Assembly (NCBI GenBank): GCA_946482115.1
Contig: CAMLQP010000093.1
Location: 1 to 9,568 of the forward strand
Source: an uncultured Comamonadaceae bacterium
GTDB taxonomy: Bacteria > Pseudomonadota > Gammaproteobacteria > Burkholderiales > Burkholderiaceae
Direction: 5' to 3'
Length of the DNA: 9,568 nt
Positions 6,629 through 9,568 of this stretch are shown here, piece after piece. Position numbers and translations under genes: made by a program. The notes below the pieces were generated by a model. It worked only from the letters and a program-made list of their open reading frames with translations, had not been told where the DNA came from and ran no database searches. How positions within the stretch are numbered: the first letter of the stretch is position 1; each line of letters starts with the position of its first letter.

Positions 6629-8119
6629 ATGGCCCAAGACATCCTCATCAACTGGTCCCCGCAGGAAACCCGAGTCGCCGTGGTGGAGCAGGGGGCGGTG
6701 CAGGAGGTGCACCTGGAGCGCACGCTGGAGCGCGGCCTGGTGGGCAACGTCTACCTGGGCAAGGTGCAGCGGGTGCTGCCGGGCATGCAGTCCGCCTTCA
6801 TCGACATCGGACTGGAGCGCGCCGCCTTCCTGCACGTGGCCGACCTGATGCCACAGATCGCCGCCAAGCACGCGCATGGCGCCGGCAACGGCCACAACGG
6901 CGAGGCCGGCATGCCCATCGAGCGCCAGATCTACGAAGGCCAGGCACTGATGGTGCAGGTGCTCAAGGACCCCATCGGCACCAAGGGCGCCCGGCTCACC
7001 GCCCAGGTCAGCATCGCCGGGCGGCTGCTCGTGTTCCTGCCGCAAGACCGCCACATCGGCGTGTCGCAGAAGATTCCGCACGAGCAGCGCGAGGCCCTGC
7101 GTCAGCGCCTGCTGCGACTGACGCAGGCTGGCACCGACAACCCGGGCGGTTTCATCCTGCGCACCAACGCGGAAGACGCCGAGGACGGCGAACTGGCCGA
7201 GGACATCGCCTACCTGCGCAAGACCTGGGAGCGCATCCGCGAGGCCGCCACCCGCCAGCCGCCCGGCACGCTGCTCTACCAGGACCTGACGCTGATGCAG
7301 CGCGTGCTGCGCGATCTGGTGGGGGCCGAGACGCAGTCCATCCGCATCGATTCGCGCGAACAGTTCGGGCTGCTGCAGCAGTTCGCGCGCGAATTCATGC
7401 CCGGCACGCTCGGCCTGCTGCAGCACTACAGCGGCGAGCGGCCCATCTTCGACCTGCACAACGTGGACGAGGAGATCGCGCGCGCGCTGAGCCGGCGCGT
7501 GGACCTCAAGTCCGGCGGCTACCTGGTCATCGACCAGACCGAGGCGCTGACCACGGTGGATGTGAACACCGGCGGCTTCGTGGGCGCGCGCAATTTCGAC
7601 GACACGGTGTTCAAGACCAACCTGGAGGCCGCGCAGGCCATCGCGCGCCAGCTGCGGCTGCGCAACCTGGGCGGCATCGTCATCGTCGATTTCATCGACA
7701 TGGCGCGCGAAGACCACCGCGACGCCGTGCTGGCCGAATTCCGCAAGCAGCTCGCGCGCGACCGTGTGAAAACCATGATCGGCGACTTCTCGCAACTGGG
7801 CCTGGTGGAGATGACCCGCAAGCGCACCCGCGAGTCGCTGGCCCACATGCTGTGCGAGCCATGCCCGTCGTGCCAGGGCAAGGGCGTCGTCAAGACCGCG
7901 CGCAGCCTGTGCTACGACATCCTGCGCGAGATCCTGCGCGAGGCGCGCGCCTTCAGCCCGCGCGAATTCCGCGTGGTGGCCTCGCCACAGGTGATCGAGC
8001 TGTTTCTGGACGAGGAAAGCACGCACCTTGCCGGGCTCTCGGATTTCATCGGCAAGCCGATCTCGCTGGCCAGCGAAAGCTCCATGACGCAGGAGCAGTA
8101 CGACATCGTGCTGCTCTGA
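6629..8119 (+). CDS. rng: Ribonuclease G
   Basis: RNase G is an RNase E-like endoribonuclease that matures the 5' end of 16S rRNA and starts decay of some mRNAs. At 496 residues it lacks the long degradosome scaffold of RNase E, and E. coli RNase G has 489. The N-terminal S1-type domain covers roughly residues 35-130 (GNVYLGKVQRVLPGMQSAFI at 39-58). The catalytic metal site is in LTTVDVNTGGFVG (307-319) and GGIVIVDFIDMARE (348-361); by comparison with RNase E, Asp311 and Asp354 bind Mg2+. A Zn-link follows, CPSCQGKG (412-419), which holds the dimers together. A Gly/His-rich insert, residues 80-94, sits in the S1 domain. The ATG at 6629 matches the family start but has no clear Shine-Dalgarno 12 nt after maf. 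rng is the last rightward gene and faces a convergent gene 9 nt away. Confidence 0.96.
   Translation: MAQDILINWSPQETRVAVVEQGAVQEVHLERTLERGLVGNVYLGKVQRVLPGMQSAFIDIGLERAAFLHVADLMPQIAAKHAHGAGNGHNGEAGMPIERQIYEGQALMVQVLKDPIGTKGARLTAQVSIAGRLLVFLPQDRHIGVSQKIPHEQREALRQRLLRLTQAGTDNPGGFILRTNAEDAEDGELAEDIAYLRKTWERIREAATRQPPGTLLYQDLTLMQRVLRDLVGAETQSIRIDSREQFGLLQQFAREFMPGTLGLLQHYSGERPIFDLHNVDEEIARALSRRVDLKSGGYLVIDQTEALTTVDVNTGGFVGARNFDDTVFKTNLEAAQAIARQLRLRNLGGIVIVDFIDMAREDHRDAVLAEFRKQLARDRVKTMIGDFSQLGLVEMTRKRTRESLAHMLCEPCPSCQGKGVVKTARSLCYDILREILREARAFSPREFRVVASPQVIELFLDEESTHLAGLSDFIGKPISLASESSMTQEQYDIVLL
7096..7127. repeat. Perfect 10-bp inverted repeat inside rng
   Basis: CCTGCGTCAG (7096-7105) and CTGACGCAGG (7118-7127) are exact reverse complements around a 12-nt loop. 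They lie in the coding region for about residues 156-167 of RNase G. The mRNA could form a stable hairpin. No T-tract follows, so termination is unlikely. Confidence 0.5.
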
Positions 8120-8128
8120 GCCGCCTGC

Positions 8129-8533
8129 TCAGGCCTGGCGGGGCCGCGCATACGGCCAGATCGCGTACATGGCGTCGATCACTTCGCGTATGCGAAAAGG
8201 CAGGGGCAGCACGCGTTTCACGTCGCGCTCGCGCAGCGCATCCAGCAGCTTGTCCTGGCCTTGCGGCAGCATGGCCACCACCGGCGCATCGGCGTCACAC
8301 AGCAGCTTGCGCTGGCGCAGCCGGTCCAGCAGCGCCAGCGCGGGGCCGGGGTCGTGCAGGGCGAGGAAGATGCCGTCCATCTGGCGCTCGCCCAGCCACT
8401 GCGCGGCCGTGGCCAGACTGCCGGTCTGGTGCACCTGGGCCAGCTGCAGCTCGCGCGCGACCGAGACCACGATGCCCCGCACCAGGGCGCTGGGCTCGAT
8501 CAGAAGCAGCTGGTAGCCTTGTTCGGCCGGCAT
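8129..8533 (-). CDS. Small receiver-like (pseudo-response-regulator) protein
   Basis: A 134-residue stand-alone protein whose pattern resembles a CheY-like receiver domain: YQLLLIEPSALVRGIV (residues 7-22), DGIFLALHDPGPALALLDRL (53-72), APVVAMLPQGQ (83-93), and KRVLPLPFRIREVIDAM (106-122). The residues that define a phosphorylatable receiver are replaced. The acidic pair reads Glu13-Pro14, the phospho-acceptor position is Ala58, the switch Thr/Ser is Leu89 and the Lys before Pro is Leu111. It should therefore not be activated by a histidine kinase in the usual way. There is no DNA-binding or enzymatic output domain. The ATG at 8533 shares a base with the upstream GAF gene stop (TGATG on the minus strand), so the two are likely co-translated. 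Its stop is 9 nt from the convergent rng stop. The receiver fold is inferred from weak pattern similarity, and the role is unknown. Confidence 0.8.
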   Translation of the reverse strand: MPAEQGYQLLLIEPSALVRGIVVSVARELQLAQVHQTGSLATAAQWLGERQMDGIFLALHDPGPALALLDRLRQRKLLCDADAPVVAMLPQGQDKLLDALRERDVKRVLPLPFRIREVIDAMYAIWPYARPRQA

Positions 8534-9027
8534 CAGACGGCCTCCCGGCGCAGCAGCTCCTCCATCACCAGGTCGCGCAGGGCGAGGTGTATGGCGCGGT
8601 CCACGGCGTCATAGGTGCGCGGTTCGGGGCTGATCAGGCACAGGGTGCCGAGCACGTGGCCGTCGGGCAGCCGCAACTGGGCGCCGGCGTAGAAACGGAT
8701 GTGCGGCGGGCCTGTCACCAGCGGGTTGTCCGCGAAACGCGGGTCGAGCAGGGCATCGGGAATCACCAGCACGTCGGGCAGTTCCAGCGCGTGGCCACAG
8801 AACGAGATGTCCCGTGGGGTTTCGGTGGCGCCCAGCCCGACGCGAGCCTTGAACCACTGGCGGTTCTCGTCCACCAGCGAGATCAGCGCGGTGGGTACGC
8901 GGAACTCCTGTGTCGCGAATTCGACCAGGCGGTCGAAGCGCTGCTCGGGCGGCGTGTCCAGAATCAGCAGCTGGCGCAAGGCGTCCAGACGCTGGGAGTC
9001 GTTGGCGGGAATGGGGGCGGGCAGCAT
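8533..9027 (-). CDS. GAF domain-containing protein
   Basis: A 164-residue protein made almost entirely of one GAF domain of the kind often fused to diguanylate cyclases or histidine kinases. Typical blocks are LRQLLILDTPPEQRFDRL (residues 17-34), FRVPTALISLVDENRQWFKA (42-61), TPRDISFCGHAL (70-81), and DALLDPRFADNPLVTGPPHI (91-110). RFYAGAQLRLPDGHVLGTLC (111-130) ends the core. GAF domains bind small ligands or mediate dimerisation, but the ligand here is not predictable. No catalytic output domain follows. The ATG at 9027 is chosen because MLPAPIPANDSQRLDALR looks like the usual start of such proteins. An alternative GTG at 9063 adds 12 residues and overlaps the ABC transporter stop (GTGA), which would fit translational coupling. 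Downstream it is coupled to the receiver-like gene. Confidence 0.88.
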   Translation of the reverse strand: MLPAPIPANDSQRLDALRQLLILDTPPEQRFDRLVEFATQEFRVPTALISLVDENRQWFKARVGLGATETPRDISFCGHALELPDVLVIPDALLDPRFADNPLVTGPPHIRFYAGAQLRLPDGHVLGTLCLISPEPRTYDAVDRAIHLALRDLVMEELLRREAV

Positions 9028-9034
9028 GGGCCGG

Positions 9035-9063
9035 TTTATAACGTGAGCTTGGCCTGCCGTCAC
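9035..9063 (-). promoter_or_regulatory. Possible promoter for the GAF / pseudo-receiver pair
   Basis: On the minus strand, GTGACG (9063-9058, 4 of 6 to the -35 consensus) and TATAAA (9040-9035, 5 of 6 to the -10 consensus) are spaced exactly 17 bp. The expected transcript start would fall almost at the ATG at 9027, giving a nearly leaderless mRNA. If the GTG at 9063 is the true start, this is coding sequence instead. Confidence 0.25.
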
Positions 9064-9568
9064 TCCGCGTCGCTGCCCAGGCCCTGGGCGTGCAGGCGCG
9101 CGTACAGGCCGTTGGCGGCCAGCAGCTCGCGGTGGCTGCCCTGTTCGACGATGCGGCCTTCCGCCAGCACCACCACGCGGTCGGCGTGTTCGATGGTGGA
9201 CAGGCGGTGCGCGATCACAAAGGTGGTGCGCCCGGCCATCAGGCGGGCGATGGCTTCCTGCACCAGACGCTCGGACTCGTTGTCCAGCGCGGAGGTCGCC
9301 TCGTCCAGTATCAGCAGGGGGGCGTCCTTGTAGAGCGCGCGGGCGATGGCCAGGCGCTGGCGCTGGCCGCCGGACAGCTCGGTCGCGTTGTGGCCCACGG
9401 TGCTGTTCAGCCCCTGGGGCAGGCGCTCCAGCAGCTCGCCCAGGTTGGCCGCGCGCAGGGCCTGCTCCACGCGCACCGGGTCGGGTTCGCTGCCCAGGGC
9501 CACGTTGAAGGCCAGCGTGTCGTTGAGCATCACCACGTCCTGGCTGACCATGGCGAACTGGCGGCGCA
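9060..9568 (-). CDS. msbA: MsbA-like ABC exporter, C-terminal nucleotide-binding domain (partial)
   Basis: The last 169 residues of an ABC exporter half-transporter; the membrane domain and Walker A lie beyond the right edge. Visible parts are the Q-loop region [20 protein letters not shown], the ABC signature [15 protein letters not shown], Walker B with the catalytic Glu ([12 protein letters not shown]) and the H-loop [14 protein letters not shown]. After the D-loop the domain ends normally at [19 protein letters not shown], followed by a short tail. The sequence around the Q-loop resembles MsbA (lipid A flippase) of betaproteobacteria more than drug or peptide exporters. MsbA flips lipid A-core across the inner membrane using ATP. 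Because only the ATPase domain is seen, the msbA name is an inference and another type I exporter remains possible. The GAF gene follows directly, its alternative GTG start overlapping the TGA. Confidence 0.85.
   Translation of the reverse strand, partial: RRQFAMVSQDVVMLNDTLAFNVALGSEPDPVRVEQALRAANLGELLERLPQGLNSTVGHNATELSGGQRQRLAIARALYKDAPLLILDEATSALDNESERLVQEAIARLMAGRTTFVIAHRLSTIEHADRVVVLAEGRIVEQGSHRELLAANGLYARLHAQGLGSDAE

Noticed and set aside
6008..8026. 672-residue minus-strand open frame opposite maf and rng
   Set aside because: Same His/Gln/Ala-rich antisense pattern; both underlying plus-strand genes are certain.
8121..8141. Possible bidirectional terminator at the rng / pseudo-receiver convergence
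   Set aside because: CCGCC (8121-8125) and GGCGG (8137-8141) can pair, but the stem is only 5 bp with an 11-nt loop and no T-run on either strand, and it mostly lies in the receiver-like coding region.
6070..9333. 1087-residue plus-strand open frame
   Set aside because: It runs out of frame through maf and rng and then antisense to three minus-strand genes. The composition is Arg/Ala/Gly-rich with no motif.
1..9568. Mobile element, CRISPR, toxin-antitoxin or defence island
   Set aside because: No transposase, integrase, repeat-spacer array, tRNA-linked insertion or compositional break was seen. The HerA-like ATPase alone is the DUF853 type and has no nuclease or Sir2 partner in the visible part.

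Overview
The window is a dense, GC-rich stretch of bacterial chromosome. The protein sequences and the order purD / acyltransferase / hemF / nadD / rsfS / rlmH / maf / rng suggest a betaproteobacterium, most likely of the Burkholderiales family Comamonadaceae. That placement is inferred from protein character and gene order, since no rRNA or other decisive marker is present. Coding density is near total. The longest gap is the 103-bp divergent intergenic region at 535-637, and no gene-free stretch exceeds 300 bases. I see no tRNA, rRNA, CRISPR array, insertion sequence, phage gene, toxin-antitoxin pair or anti-phage defence system.

Layout. (1) Positions 1-534, minus strand: the N-terminal part of a HerA-like/DUF853 (YjgR-type) ATPase, running off the left edge. 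(2) Positions 535-637: a divergent control region with a strong Shine-Dalgarno site for the ATPase and a possible -10 for the rightward genes. (3) Positions 638-8119, plus strand: nine genes packed end to end. They are yebC, purD, a small lysophospholipid-type acyltransferase, hemF, nadD, rsfS, rlmH, maf (yhdE type) and rng. Six of the eight junctions abut or overlap (TGAATG, TGATG or ATGA), so translational coupling is likely. (4) Positions 8129-9568, minus strand and convergent with rng: the C-terminal nucleotide-binding domain of an MsbA-like ABC exporter (its 5' part lies beyond the right edge), then a GAF-domain protein and a small receiver-like protein that has lost the phosphorylation residues.

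How the genes fit together. The rightward run is a housekeeping cluster covering purine synthesis (purD), haem synthesis (hemF), NAD synthesis (nadD), nucleotide-pool sanitation (maf), and ribosome or RNA metabolism (yebC, rsfS, rlmH, rng). nadD-rsfS-rlmH and maf-rng are recurrent bacterial neighbourhoods. The leftward run joins a probable lipid A/lipid exporter to a two-gene GAF plus pseudo-receiver module of unknown role.

Most of the window is ordinary core genome and I found no convincing new system. The points worth a second look are: the roughly 110-residue Lys/Ala/Pro-rich, histone-H1-like tail on RsfS; the degenerate receiver paired with a GAF protein next to msbA; a perfect 9-bp inverted repeat at the start of nadD; and a perfect 10-bp stem inside rng.
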